A stretch of DNA of 64,000 bases from the NCBI GenBank assembly GCA_002066995.1, contig MWTC01000043.1:1-64000 (forward strand), read 5' to 3'. The stretch is from Sphingobacteriales bacterium UTBCD1 (lineage in GTDB: Bacteria > Bacteroidota > Bacteroidia > Chitinophagales > Chitinophagaceae). Shown piece after piece: positions 35,275 to 43,008 of this stretch. Position 1 is the stretch's first letter. Each line of letters begins with the position of its first letter. The position numbers and the translations under genes are program-made. The notes under the pieces were generated by a model. The model was not told where the DNA came from and searched no databases. It saw only the letters and a list, made by a program, of their open reading frames with translations.

Positions 35275-35645
35275 TTACACTTTTAATTTATACTCTTTGG
35301 TTAGGGCGTCGGCAGGAATATGAAGCAGCTTGCTGAATAAACGAATCATATTCAAAGAAAACGGCTGTTTGTAATTGAGCACTTTACTGACCGTCCCTTT
35401 ATCGCCGTATTCTTTGGTAAGGTCCGATGCAGAGTAGCCAAAATCTTCCATCCTGATCTTTATCATTTCAATGGGATCCACTTCGGGAAAGCTCCACTGT
35501 TTTTTTCATATTCCGAAACCAGGTGAACAAGCAGAAGCTTTTCTTTCTATTCCGGCGTTCCTTTTTTCGCTTCTCTTATTTCTTCGAACCGTTCAGTGGC
35601 TTCCTTATATTCTTTTTCGTTTTCTATAATGAACCATTGTTTCAA
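35275..35645 (-). pseudogene. Broken HigA-like antitoxin gene
   Basis: The part 35481-35275 encodes VDPIEMIKIRMEDFGYSASD through LSLNMIRLF-like helices, the C-terminal helix-turn-helix of a HigA-type antitoxin. Reading upstream in another frame from TTG 35645 gives LKQWFIIENEKEYKEATERF and EEIREAKKGTPE, then a TAG, then LLLVHLVSEYEKNSGAF, which is the expected N-terminal half. So an amber codon and a frameshift near 35483 split the gene. The combined length, about 120 codons, fits the family. No higB toxin was found next to it; an operator-like inverted repeat remains at 35682-35698. Confidence 0.7.
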
Positions 35646-35681
35646 ACTTAAGCTTTAAATTGTTTCAACATAAAAAACCGG

Positions 35682-35698
35682 GTTGGCAATATACCAAC
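35682..35698. repeat. Operator-like inverted repeat upstream of higA remnant
   Basis: GTTGG and CCAAC flank seven bases (CAATATA). It resembles the GGTATAT-containing operators autoregulated by HigA-type antitoxins and lies 37 bases upstream of the remnant. Confidence 0.35.
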
Positions 35699-35809
35699 TT
35701 TTAACGACCTCTTTTTGTTTCTGAACAAATTTTTATTAAAAATCAACACTTTATAAAGGTGCGATAAAAAATTCCTTCCTGATTCTTAGGTTAAGAATTT
35801 TCACAAACC

Positions 35810-35817
35810 TATCTTTG
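35810..35817 (+). promoter_or_regulatory. -7 box of the rplM-rpsI promoter
   Basis: TATCTTTG matches TAnnTTTG. Transcription would start near 35822, leaving a leader of about 115 bases before the rplM ATG. No clear TTG at -33. Confidence 0.55.
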
Positions 35818-35829
35818 CGACCCCAAAAT

Positions 35830-35918
35830 CAGCCTTGAAAAAGGTTGCCGGAGGGAGCAGTTCAGAGGATGGTCTGAATTGTTTATTTAATAACAATACT
35901 GTTAGCCAAAGCTAAGAG
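35830..35918 (+). promoter_or_regulatory. Structured rplM leader, three consecutive hairpins
   Basis: Three stems are visible. Hairpin 1: CAGCCTT (35830-35836), GAAA loop, AAGGTTG (35841-35847). Hairpin 2: CAGTTCAGA (35858-35866), loop GGATGG, TCTGAATTG (35873-35881). Hairpin 3: CTGTTAGC (35899-35906), loop CAAA, GCTAAGAG (35911-35918) with one mismatch. They fill the region between promoter and start codon. I infer a ribosomal-protein leader through which L13 or S9 may control its own translation. Confidence 0.5.
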
Positions 35919-35935
35919 TGAAAAGCAAAATAAGA

Positions 35936-36379
35936 ATGAGTAATCTACATTTTACAACAAAGCATGCGAATGCGGCTACCGTACAACGCAAATGGTACGT
36001 TGTGGACGGTACCAATCAAACCGTAGGTCGTATGTGTGCCAAAATTGCTGCGGTATTGCGTGGCAAGAATAAGGCATACTATACACCTCATGTTGACTGC
36101 GGCGATTATGTTGTTGTGATCAACGCAGACAAAGTTGTCTTTACCGGCAATAAATTAAAAGACAAATTGTATGACACATTCAGCGGTTATCCTGGTGGGC
36201 TGAAGCAGGAAGCTGCCGGCAGTTTATTAAAGCGCAGGCCTGAGGCAGTGGTAGAGAGAGCGGTGAAAGGGATGCTGCCAAAGAATCGCCTGGGAAGAAA
36301 AATGTTTAAAAAACTTTTTGTGTACACAGGCGCTGAGCATCCGCATACAGCACAGAAACCACAAGAACTTAAATTCTAA
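35936..36379 (+). CDS. rplM: 50S ribosomal protein L13 (uL13)
   Basis: I chose ATG 35936 ([20 protein letters not shown]), giving 147 residues. The frame can be extended to a GTG at 35918, but that codon is part of leader hairpin 3. Diagnostic stretches are [40 protein letters not shown] and [18 protein letters not shown]. It binds 23S rRNA early in 50S assembly. It forms an operon with rpsI, 17 bases downstream, the conserved L13-S9 pair. Confidence 0.97.
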   Translation: MSNLHFTTKHANAATVQRKWYVVDGTNQTVGRMCAKIAAVLRGKNKAYYTPHVDCGDYVVVINADKVVFTGNKLKDKLYDTFSGYPGGLKQEAAGSLLKRRPEAVVERAVKGMLPKNRLGRKMFKKLFVYTGAEHPHTAQKPQELKF

Positions 36380-36396
36380 ATTCCAAAAATCAGATA

Positions 36397-36786
36397 ATGG
36401 AAAAGCAAAAAAATGGAGTGGGCCGTCGTAAAGAAGCTGTGACCAGGGTTTTCCTTTCAAAAGGAGAGGGTAAGATCACAGTGAACGGCAAAGACTATAA
36501 ACAATATTTTCCGCTGGTCTATCTGCAAAGCCGGGTAGAACATCCTTTCAAAGCAGTGGATGTATGGGGAAAATTTGATGCGAACATCACGGCATCCGGC
36601 GGCGGCGTGAAAGGGCAGGCAGAAGCGGCCATGCTGGGCATTGCCCGTGTATTGTTGGAGACGAATCCGGATTTTCGTCCGGCTCTTAAAGCGGCAGGAC
36701 TTTTGAAAAGAGATCCGAGATCAGTAGAGCGTAAGAAATTCGGTCACAAAAAAGCAAGGAGAAGCTTCCAGTTCAGTAAGAGGTAA
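36397..36786 (+). CDS. rpsI: 30S ribosomal protein S9 (uS9)
   Basis: The 129-residue protein has NGVGRRKEAVTRVFLSKGEG at the N-terminus and the basic tail DPRSVERKKFGHKKARRSFQFSKR whose last residues contact P-site tRNA. GGGVKGQAEAAMLGIARVL is the core signature. Normal length. Second gene of the rplM-rpsI operon. Confidence 0.97.
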   Translation: MEKQKNGVGRRKEAVTRVFLSKGEGKITVNGKDYKQYFPLVYLQSRVEHPFKAVDVWGKFDANITASGGGVKGQAEAAMLGIARVLLETNPDFRPALKAAGLLKRDPRSVERKKFGHKKARRSFQFSKR

Positions 36787-36902
36787 TTATTCTTATTGCT
36801 TATTGATTCTTTGTCTTTAAACGGTAATCACTAATCAATAGTAAGAACTTTGGCTCTGATGACTATCCACAATAATTAATAATAAGTAATTAATAAATTT
36901 CA

Positions 36903-37781
36903 ATGGAAAACAATACATCCTTACAGCAGCAACTTTTAGAAGCAGGCGTACACTTTGGCCACCTGCGCAAGAAGTGGAATCCGAAAATGCTGCCTTACAT
37001 TTTTGCGGAAAAGAAAGGCATTCATATCATTGATCTGAATAAAACCACGGAATGCCTGAATGAAGTAGCAGGTGTGATGAAACAAATTGCCCGCAGCGGA
37101 AAGAAAATATTGTTTGTAGGCACTAAAAAGCAGGCAAAAGATATTGTAAGCGAATGCGCCAAAAGAGTCAATATGCCTTTTGTAACGGAACGCTGGCTGG
37201 GAGGAATGCTCACCAACTTTAATACGGTGCGCAAGAGCGTGAAGAAAATGCAGAGCATTGAAAAAATGCTGAACGACGGAACCTTTGACAGCATTACAAA
37301 AAAAGAACGGCTGACACTGAGCCGGGACAGGGATAAGATGGATAAAGTGCTGGGCGGTATTGCGCAACTTGGCAGGGTGCCGGCTGCATTATTTATCATT
37401 GACATTGGCCATGAGCATATCGCATTAGCCGAAGCTAAGCGTCTCGGCATCACTACATTTGGTGTAGTGGATACAAATTGTGATCCCAACAAGGTGGACT
37501 TCGCCATTCCCGGAAATGATGATGCGACAAAATCAATTGCCATCATTACCAATTATATTACGGCTGCTATCGCAGAAGGCTTGGCAGAACGCCAGGCTGC
37601 AAAAGATGAGGAAGTAGAAGAAATGACCGATGATGAGAGAGAAAAGAAAGCTGCGAAGTTGCTGGCAGAAGCTGAAGCAGAGGGTGGCCGTGGTGGTAAG
37701 CCCCGTAGTGGTGGACAACCAAGGCGTCGTACTCCGGGTGGTGGTCAGCGGAGAACCGGAGGTGGTTCAGGCCCGAGGTAA
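36903..37781 (+). CDS. rpsB: 30S ribosomal protein S2 (uS2) with RG-rich tail
   Basis: The 292-residue protein has GVHFGHLRKKWNPKMLPYIF, ILFVGTKKQAKDIV, ERWLGGMLTNFNTV and DTNCDPNKVDFAIPGNDDA, all diagnostic for S2. The last ~40 residues are an acidic helix followed by a Gly/Arg-rich tail (GGRGGKPRSGGQPRRR and more), longer than the roughly 240-residue E. coli protein. The gap from rpsI (116 bases) contains an eight-base inverted repeat (36801-36808 with 36833-36840) that could be part of an rpsB leader. tsf follows after a terminator-like hairpin. Confidence 0.96.
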   Translation: MENNTSLQQQLLEAGVHFGHLRKKWNPKMLPYIFAEKKGIHIIDLNKTTECLNEVAGVMKQIARSGKKILFVGTKKQAKDIVSECAKRVNMPFVTERWLGGMLTNFNTVRKSVKKMQSIEKMLNDGTFDSITKKERLTLSRDRDKMDKVLGGIAQLGRVPAALFIIDIGHEHIALAEAKRLGITTFGVVDTNCDPNKVDFAIPGNDDATKSIAIITNYITAAIAEGLAERQAAKDEEVEEMTDDEREKKAAKLLAEAEAEGGRGGKPRSGGQPRRRTPGGGQRRTGGGSGPR

Positions 37782-37835
37782 AATACAGGGATAAGAGAAC
37801 TATTACTTTTCTGCATACCGAATTCTTTCAATTTT

Positions 37836-37861
37836 AAATTCCTCTGCAGGAGGAATTTTTT
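37836..37861 (+). terminator. Intrinsic terminator between rpsB and tsf
   Basis: AAATTCCTC (37836-37844), loop TGCAG, GAGGAATTT (37850-37858) and further T form a nine-pair stem with a T tail. It would end or attenuate rpsB transcription before tsf. Confidence 0.65.
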
Positions 37862-37904
37862 GAATCTCGATTTTTTATAAATACAATTTTAAACGAAATA
37901 AATT

Positions 37905-38744
37905 ATGTCAACAGTAACTATTAGTGCACAGGATATAAATAAGCTGCGCCAGATGACAGGAGCCGGCATGATGGATTGCCGCAAAGCATTAACGGAAGCA
38001 AACGGTGATTTTGAAGCAGCAATTGACTGGTTAAGAAAACAGGGACAAAAAGTAGCGGCAAAAAGAAGTGACCGTGAAGCAAAAGAAGGTGTGGTGATCG
38101 CAAAAACAACGGCAGATAATAAAACAGGTATCGTGGTTTGTATAAGTTGTGAAACAGATTTTGTAAGCAAGAATGCAGACTTTGTTGCCTTTGGCCAAAG
38201 CATCGCAGATGCAGCTGTTGCCGGCAATGTTAAAAATCTTGATGAATTATTGAATGCAAAAGCTGGTACTGCTACAGTAGCAGAACTGGTAAATGATAAA
38301 CTGGCTTCTATCGGGGAAAAGATCGGTGTAACCAAATTTGAAAGAGTAGATGCTGATTATGTTGCCTCTTACATTCATGGAGCTTATCGTATCGGGGTAT
38401 TGGTAGGATTGAATAAACAACAAGCTGAAGCAGGAAAAGATGTGGCAATGCAGATCGCTGCATTGAATCCCGTGGCTGTTGATGCTGCCAGTGTTCCTGC
38501 CGACGTTATTGCCCGTGAAAAAGATATTGCACTGGAGCAATTGAAGAATGATCCTAAAATGGCCGGCAAGCCTGTTGATATGTTATCAAAGATTGCTGAA
38601 GGAAAACTAAATGCTTTTTTCAAAGAGCAAACTTTACTGGCCCAGGCCTTTGTAAAAGACGGAAGCAAAACCGTTGGTGATTACCTGAAAAGTGTAGATG
38701 CAGATCTTAAAGTGACCGCATTCAAAAGGGTGGCTTTAGGATAA
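37905..38744 (+). CDS. tsf: Translation elongation factor Ts
   Basis: The 279-residue protein recharges EF-Tu by nucleotide exchange. The N-terminal UBA domain (INKLRQMTGAGMMDCRKALTEANGDFEAAIDWLRKQG) is followed by the exchange core (CISCETDFVSKNADFVAFG, with the TDFV motif) and YIHGAYRIGVLVGLN. Usual length for the phylum. The conserved rpsB-tsf order is kept, but a hairpin terminator separates the genes. A strong terminator follows. Confidence 0.97.
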   Translation: MSTVTISAQDINKLRQMTGAGMMDCRKALTEANGDFEAAIDWLRKQGQKVAAKRSDREAKEGVVIAKTTADNKTGIVVCISCETDFVSKNADFVAFGQSIADAAVAGNVKNLDELLNAKAGTATVAELVNDKLASIGEKIGVTKFERVDADYVASYIHGAYRIGVLVGLNKQQAEAGKDVAMQIAALNPVAVDAASVPADVIAREKDIALEQLKNDPKMAGKPVDMLSKIAEGKLNAFFKEQTLLAQAFVKDGSKTVGDYLKSVDADLKVTAFKRVALG

Positions 38745-38772
38745 GTAAAAGAAATAAGTTCAGGAATTTTTA

Positions 38773-38808
38773 GAGGCTGTCTCAAAAGTTAAGATAGCCT
38801 CTTTTTTA
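38773..38808 (+). terminator. Intrinsic terminator after tsf
   Basis: GAGGCTGTCT (38773-38782) pairs with AGATAGCCTC (38792-38801), ten pairs with one G-U, followed by six T. It is 28 bases past the tsf stop codon. Confidence 0.85.
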
Positions 38809-38830
38809 TTCGTATTCCTCAACGAATAGG

Positions 38831-39087
38831 TATCGTTTATGCGATCGTAGAAGTGATTTTTTTTTACTTCTGCTACAACCTTCTTCATTTATGCCGCGTT
38901 GATCATCGCGAAGAACGAAGCGATCTGCCCTAAATGCAGTTTGCTTCGGCAATTTTTGTAGCATAGGTCATCGCGAGGAACGTAGCGATCTGCTTTTTTT
39001 TCATTACCTCGCAAAGACCCACGCACTTTTTTGCAGCCCGGATCATCGCTTATGCGATCGTAGAAGTGAATTTTTTACTTCTGATAC
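38831..39087. repeat. Cluster of four palindromic REP-like repeats
   Basis: Two types alternate. Type 1, near 38832-38875 and 39041-39087, has ATCG(C/T)TTATGCGATCGTAG followed by AAGTGA-T-run-ACTTCTG, that is, two small hairpins. Type 2, at 38901-38928 and 38967-38993, has ATCGCGAxGAACGxAGCGATCTGC, with inner arms ATCGC and GCGAT. Both types share the ATCGC/GCGAT core. The order is 1-2-2-1. They resemble the widespread TCATTGCGAGGAACGAAGCAATC palindrome family. The region up to pyrH holds no gene. Confidence 0.75.
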
Positions 39088-39168
39088 AGCTCCTTTTAAT
39101 TTATCAGGTGTAATTTATAAATAACTGCAAAATCAAATCCCCTATCTTCGCAGCGCAAATCTTACTGC

Positions 39169-39882
39169 ATGCTTCCAAAGTATAAACGTATTCTTCTGAA
39201 ACTTTCCGGCGAGGCTTTAATGGGTGACAAGAATTTTGGGCTGGATTCCACTGTGATCGCTCAATATGCTCAGGATATCAAATCCATAACGGACCTGGGT
39301 GTACAAGTGGCCATAGTTATTGGCGGGGGAAATATTTACCGGGGGATGAATGAGGCCGAAACCGGCATAGAAAGGGCACATGGTGATTATATGGGTATGC
39401 TGGCCACAGTGATCAATGGCATGGCTTTGCAGGCCGGCCTGGAAAAAATAGGAGTGTACACCCGCTTGCTCAGCGCTATCAAAATGGAGCAGATCGCAGA
39501 GCCTTATATCCGCAGAAGGGCTATCCGCCACCTTGAAAAAGGCCGGGTGGTCATTTTCGGTGCGGGAACGGGAAACCCATATTTCACTACCGACACAGCC
39601 GGATCGCTTCGTGCTATTGAAATCAATGCTGATGTAATCTTAAAAGGAACACGGGTTGACGGAATCTATAATGCCGACCCTGAAAAAGATCCTACAGCAA
39701 AAAAATACAATGTCATCAGTTTCCAGGAATGCCTGAATCAGAATCTCAGGGTGATGGATATGACAGCTTTCACTTTATGTAAAGAAAACAGCCTTCCCAT
39801 CATCGTGTTTGATATGAATAAACCGGATAATCTCCGGCGGGTAGTAAGCGGTGAGAAGGTCGGAACCCTTGTTAAAGGATGA
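39169..39882 (+). CDS. pyrH: UMP kinase
   Basis: The 237-residue kinase phosphorylates UMP to UDP. Features: [13 protein letters not shown] with the phosphate-binding Lys, [33 protein letters not shown] and [14 protein letters not shown], all diagnostic of bacterial PyrH in the amino-acid-kinase fold. A near-consensus -7 box, TATCTTCG at 39143-39150, ends 18 bases before the ATG. The usual partner frr is not next to it. Confidence 0.96.
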   Translation: MLPKYKRILLKLSGEALMGDKNFGLDSTVIAQYAQDIKSITDLGVQVAIVIGGGNIYRGMNEAETGIERAHGDYMGMLATVINGMALQAGLEKIGVYTRLLSAIKMEQIAEPYIRRRAIRHLEKGRVVIFGAGTGNPYFTTDTAGSLRAIEINADVILKGTRVDGIYNADPEKDPTAKKYNVISFQECLNQNLRVMDMTAFTLCKENSLPIIVFDMNKPDNLRRVVSGEKVGTLVKG

Positions 39883-39972
39883 TTTTTAATTACAGCTATT
39901 CGGTTTTGTGAAAAAATAAAACAGAAAGTTTCATATTTTTTTGATAGTTTACCGTTTTGATTTTATAAGATT

Positions 39973-41010
39973 ATGGGCCATCTTACATTATCAATCCTTG
40001 AAGTAGTAATTCTTCTGCTGGGAGCGATCATACTCGGAATAACAATTCATTTCTTTATTTCCAGCCGGAAATCGTTGAAAGGTACAAACGTAGAATCCCA
40101 GACACTTGCAAAAACTTTAGGTGAATGGAAGTTAAAATATTTTAATGAAATAGAGTCGAGGGATAAAGAACTGGCAGAAATGAGAGAAAAACTGGATGAG
40201 GTGAATGACAGGTTATCCGAGGCAGAATCGAACAGTAATATTTATTCCATAGAAGCGGAAGAAATGCGGCGGCAGAATAAAATTCTGCAAAATGAACTTG
40301 CCGCACCGTCTCATACCGCTGCACCTCTTCATGCCGGGGAGAAAATTGATTATATCGAACAACTGCGCCAGGCACAGAGCAGCCTGATGGAACACAATGA
40401 AAAGATCAATCGCCTCCTCGGTCAAATTGATGTGATCAAGGAAAAAGAAGAGGAAACAAGGGAGGCGCTTAAGGATAATGAAGAACTGTCTCACCAGGTT
40501 AGCGATTTAAAGCAGCTTATCAGTGAGAAAGAAAAAGAAATGAACATGTTCCGGCAAAAAGAGCAGTTGACCAAAGAAATGAGCTCCATGCTCGATAGCG
40601 CCTACCAGGAATTTAATGTGTTGCAGGATAAGATCAGGAAACTCGAGACACAGGTAAGTTCTTCAAGAGTAACCAGTATTGAGTATGAAGACCTGAAAGA
40701 AGAACATAATAAATTATCAAACGAGTTTGAAGAACAGAAAAAAAGGCTGAATGCATTCGGTTCTGAAAATCAAAAATTGCAGGCCCGGCTGGCAGATACA
40801 GAGGATAAATTGCACGAAACAAATTTTAACCGGCAACAGTTACAGAAAAAAGTAGCATACCTCGAAGAACTGAATAATGACTTGCAGACAGTTTCTGATG
40901 CAAATAAAAAGCTGGAAAACCAGCTCAAACGGATTGGCGAACTGGAAAGTATGCTGAATATGGTATCAGAAGAACGGGATCAGCTCATGCGCAGGCAGGG
41001 TAATGATTGA
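39973..41010 (+). CDS. Membrane-anchored coiled-coil protein
   Basis: The 345-residue product begins with one membrane segment (residues about 7-29, ILEVVILLLGAIILGITIHFF). The rest is nearly all coiled coil from about residue 55 to the end, rich in Glu, Lys, Gln and Leu heptads (REKLDEVNDRLSEAESN, KLENQLKRIGELESMLN). There is no catalytic motif. Such proteins may organise the envelope or act as scaffolds; I cannot assign a role. It follows pyrH by 90 bases. Confidence 0.7.
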   Translation: MGHLTLSILEVVILLLGAIILGITIHFFISSRKSLKGTNVESQTLAKTLGEWKLKYFNEIESRDKELAEMREKLDEVNDRLSEAESNSNIYSIEAEEMRRQNKILQNELAAPSHTAAPLHAGEKIDYIEQLRQAQSSLMEHNEKINRLLGQIDVIKEKEEETREALKDNEELSHQVSDLKQLISEKEKEMNMFRQKEQLTKEMSSMLDSAYQEFNVLQDKIRKLETQVSSSRVTSIEYEDLKEEHNKLSNEFEEQKKRLNAFGSENQKLQARLADTEDKLHETNFNRQQLQKKVAYLEELNNDLQTVSDANKKLENQLKRIGELESMLNMVSEERDQLMRRQGND

Positions 41011-41226
41011 ATTTCTTAATAATTTTTTTGGTCTCCCCGTCAGGGCTTTTACCATTTATTGATGCATGAACCATAAATAACACCGTATTTCCGCATTACC
41101 GGAATTCTTTTGAAATAAGAGCGGCAAACAGGTTGAAAAAATAATTTATCCCTGGATCAGACCAGGTATAATTCTCTCTCCTGATCCCCGGAACAGATTT
41201 TACTTCTTACTAGCATAATCCGGGAT

Positions 41227-41234
41227 TAACTTTG
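41227..41234 (+). promoter_or_regulatory. -7 box of pdxH
   Basis: TAACTTTG matches TAnnTTTG and ends 19 bases before the ATG at 41254. Confidence 0.45.
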
Positions 41235-41253
41235 CACTCTAAATTAAAATGAG

Positions 41254-41898
41254 ATGCATAGCAGTATTGCTGATATACGGAAAGAATATTCCCTGCAAAG
41301 ATTATCCGAAAAAGATGTTGATGCCGATCCGGTACTTCAATTTAAGAAGTGGTGGGATCACGTTATAACATCGGTAGTGGAAGAACCCAATGCCATGACA
41401 TTGGCAACCGCATCTAAGGATGCTGTCCCATCCGCCCGGATAGTATTATTAAAAGATTTCAATGAAAAGGGTTTTGTATTTTTTACCAATTATAACAGCC
41501 ATAAAGGACAACAATTATTGGAAAACCCGAAAGCCAGCCTGGTTTTTTTCTGGAAAGAATTGGAAAGGCAGGTCCGTATCAGTGGCTCTGTGTCTAAGCT
41601 ATCCGACTCTGAAAGTGATGAATATTATGATTCAAGGCCGGAAGAAAGCCGTATTGGTGCCTGGGTGTCGCCGCAAAGCCAGGTGATAAAAGATCGTAAC
41701 TGGCTGGATGAACGATTTAAAACTTTATATACGGAAATGAAGGGCACAGCAATAAAACGGCCACCGTATTGGGGCGGATTTATTGTTACACCAATTATTA
41801 TTGAGTTCTGGCAGGGCCGGATAAGCCGGCTTCATGACCGGATACAATATTCATTGCAGGAGAACGGAACCTGGAAAATACAACGGTTGGCTCCATGA
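41254..41898 (+). CDS. pdxH: Pyridoxamine 5'-phosphate oxidase
   Basis: The 214-residue flavoenzyme makes pyridoxal phosphate from PNP or PMP with oxygen. Family signatures are NAMTLATASKDAVPSARIVLLKDF, GFVFFTNYNSHKGQQL, FFWKELERQVRISG, the substrate loop ESRIGAWVSPQSQVI, and the C-terminal FMN/PLP residues WGGFIVTPIIIEFWQGR and SRLHDRIQYS. Full length. Single gene with its own -7 box. Confidence 0.96.
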   Translation: MHSSIADIRKEYSLQRLSEKDVDADPVLQFKKWWDHVITSVVEEPNAMTLATASKDAVPSARIVLLKDFNEKGFVFFTNYNSHKGQQLLENPKASLVFFWKELERQVRISGSVSKLSDSESDEYYDSRPEESRIGAWVSPQSQVIKDRNWLDERFKTLYTEMKGTAIKRPPYWGGFIVTPIIIEFWQGRISRLHDRIQYSLQENGTWKIQRLAP

Positions 41899-41958
41899 GA
41901 ATGAGATAAGGCTGTTCTTCCGGGGGGCCGGTGAAATACTATTCGGCAGGAGAGATTA

Positions 41959-42051
41959 CTATTTTTTCTTTTTTGCTTTATGAGGACGGCTTTTACCGAA
42001 TGACCCTTTAAAGATTTTTCCCTTTTTGGTTTTTTTATCACCTCTGCCCAT
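41959..42051 (-). CDS. Small ribosomal protein bTHX
   Basis: A 30-codon gene on the minus strand reads MGRGDKKTKKGKIFKGSFGK, then SRPHKAKKKK and TAG. It has the MG(R/K)GD-xxT-xxGKI-x(K/R)G-(T/S)(Y/F)GK pattern of protein Thx, first found in the Thermus 30S subunit and present in many Bacteroidota. It sits in a cavity of the small subunit head. It lies between pdxH (convergent) and the HU gene (same strand), downstream of the HU terminator. Confidence 0.88.
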   Translation of the reverse strand: MGRGDKKTKKGKIFKGSFGKSRPHKAKKKK

Positions 42052-42091
42052 TTGCTGATTTTTTGTTGAGTTGTAAAATTAAATGGAATAA

Positions 42092-42140
42092 ATGAAAAAA
42101 CTCCTGTACCCGGAGAGTAACGGAGCCTTAAAACAGGAAT
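42092..42140 (-). terminator. Probable terminator after the HU gene
   Basis: On the minus strand ATTCCTGT (42140-42133) pairs with ACAGGAGT (42107-42100), one G-U, and six T follow. The loop is long (25 bases), which lowers confidence. Confidence 0.45.
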
Positions 42141-42144
42141 CTGT

Positions 42145-42414
42145 TTATAGTTTGGCAGCGAGTTCTTTGCCTGCTTTAAAACGGGCCACTTTTCTGGCTT
42201 TTATACTGATTTCTTCGCCTGTTTTCGGATTACGGCCTTTGCGGGCTTTTCTTTTTGACAAGGTAAAGGTTCCAAACCCCACCAGCGTGACCTTACCACC
42301 GCTTTTTAGCGTTTTACTGACAGCATCTGTAAAAGAATCTATTGCAGCATTAGCTTGTGTTTTGGTAATGCCTGTGTCATCGGAAATCTTATTGATCAGT
42401 TCTGCTTTGTTCAT
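42145..42414 (-). CDS. hup: HU-family DNA-binding protein
   Basis: The 89-residue protein is a typical HU: MNKAELINKISDDTGITKTQ for the helical dimer part and VTLVGFGTFTLSKRKARKGRNPKTGEEISI for the beta arm with its tip Pro, ending VARFKAGKELAAKL. It bends and compacts DNA as a dimer. Normal length. It has its own promoter and terminator. Confidence 0.96.
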   Translation of the reverse strand: MNKAELINKISDDTGITKTQANAAIDSFTDAVSKTLKSGGKVTLVGFGTFTLSKRKARKGRNPKTGEEISIKARKVARFKAGKELAAKL

Positions 42415-42444
42415 GATGATAAATTTATGATTCTATAGCGGCGA

Positions 42445-42473
42445 CAAATTTAGAGGCTTTTTGACAGCAACAA
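42445..42473 (-). promoter_or_regulatory. Promoter of the HU gene
   Basis: On the minus strand TTG (42473-42471), 18 bases, then TAAATTTG (42452-42445). The box ends 30 bases before the ATG at 42414. Confidence 0.55.
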
Positions 42474-42697
42474 AAAATTTTTCATTGACGGAATTGCTTT
42501 AATCGTCCACAATAGAACAAGGTGTGGAAAAGAGTTGCCCGATCCGGAACTTCCTCTGCTGTATATAACTTGTGAGTATCTTAAAAAAACACCTTAAGAC
42601 ATCATCTTCCACTGGAATTACGGGCCATTTATAGAAGAATAACTTTTGCCTGCGATTGATTTTCACAGTTTCTGATACCGGGGAATATTATCCACAG

Positions 42698-43003
42698 CTA
42701 TTGCACAACCTGCATTACCGTACGAAACCCAACGAACTGATCATGCCATTTATCAGATGCCTTTTTCCTGAGCAGGGGAGCATATAATTCGATATACCGG
42801 TTGTATGCTTCCATAGAGGGTACAAAATATTGTATTACGTAAGTGATGCCCTCCGTTTCATCCTGTTCCAGCAGGCGGAAAAATTTGTTTTCGGTAAATA
42901 AACCCGTAGCCATGATCTCGGGAATATGTTCTTCCCGCTGCCATTGGATCCATTCATTTTCAATTTTAGGATCTATTTTCATTGTGATATTATAGACAAT
43001 CAT
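42698..43003 (-). CDS. DUF4286 family protein
   Basis: The 101-residue protein matches the DUF4286 outline: MIVYNITMKIDPKIENEWIQ, WQREEHIPEIMATGLFTENKF, YVIQYFVPSMEAYNRY. It is a ferredoxin-like dimeric alpha/beta-barrel type fold, common in Bacteroidota and of unknown function. It starts five bases after the xth stop, so the two are co-transcribed. Confidence 0.85.
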   Translation of the reverse strand: MIVYNITMKIDPKIENEWIQWQREEHIPEIMATGLFTENKFFRLLEQDETEGITYVIQYFVPSMEAYNRYIELYAPLLRKKASDKWHDQFVGFRTVMQVVQ

Positions 43004-43008
43004 ATAGT

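Noticed and set aside
38831-39087. CRISPR array
   Set aside because: The repeats are palindromic, of two types, irregularly spaced and without uniform spacers; no cas gene is nearby.
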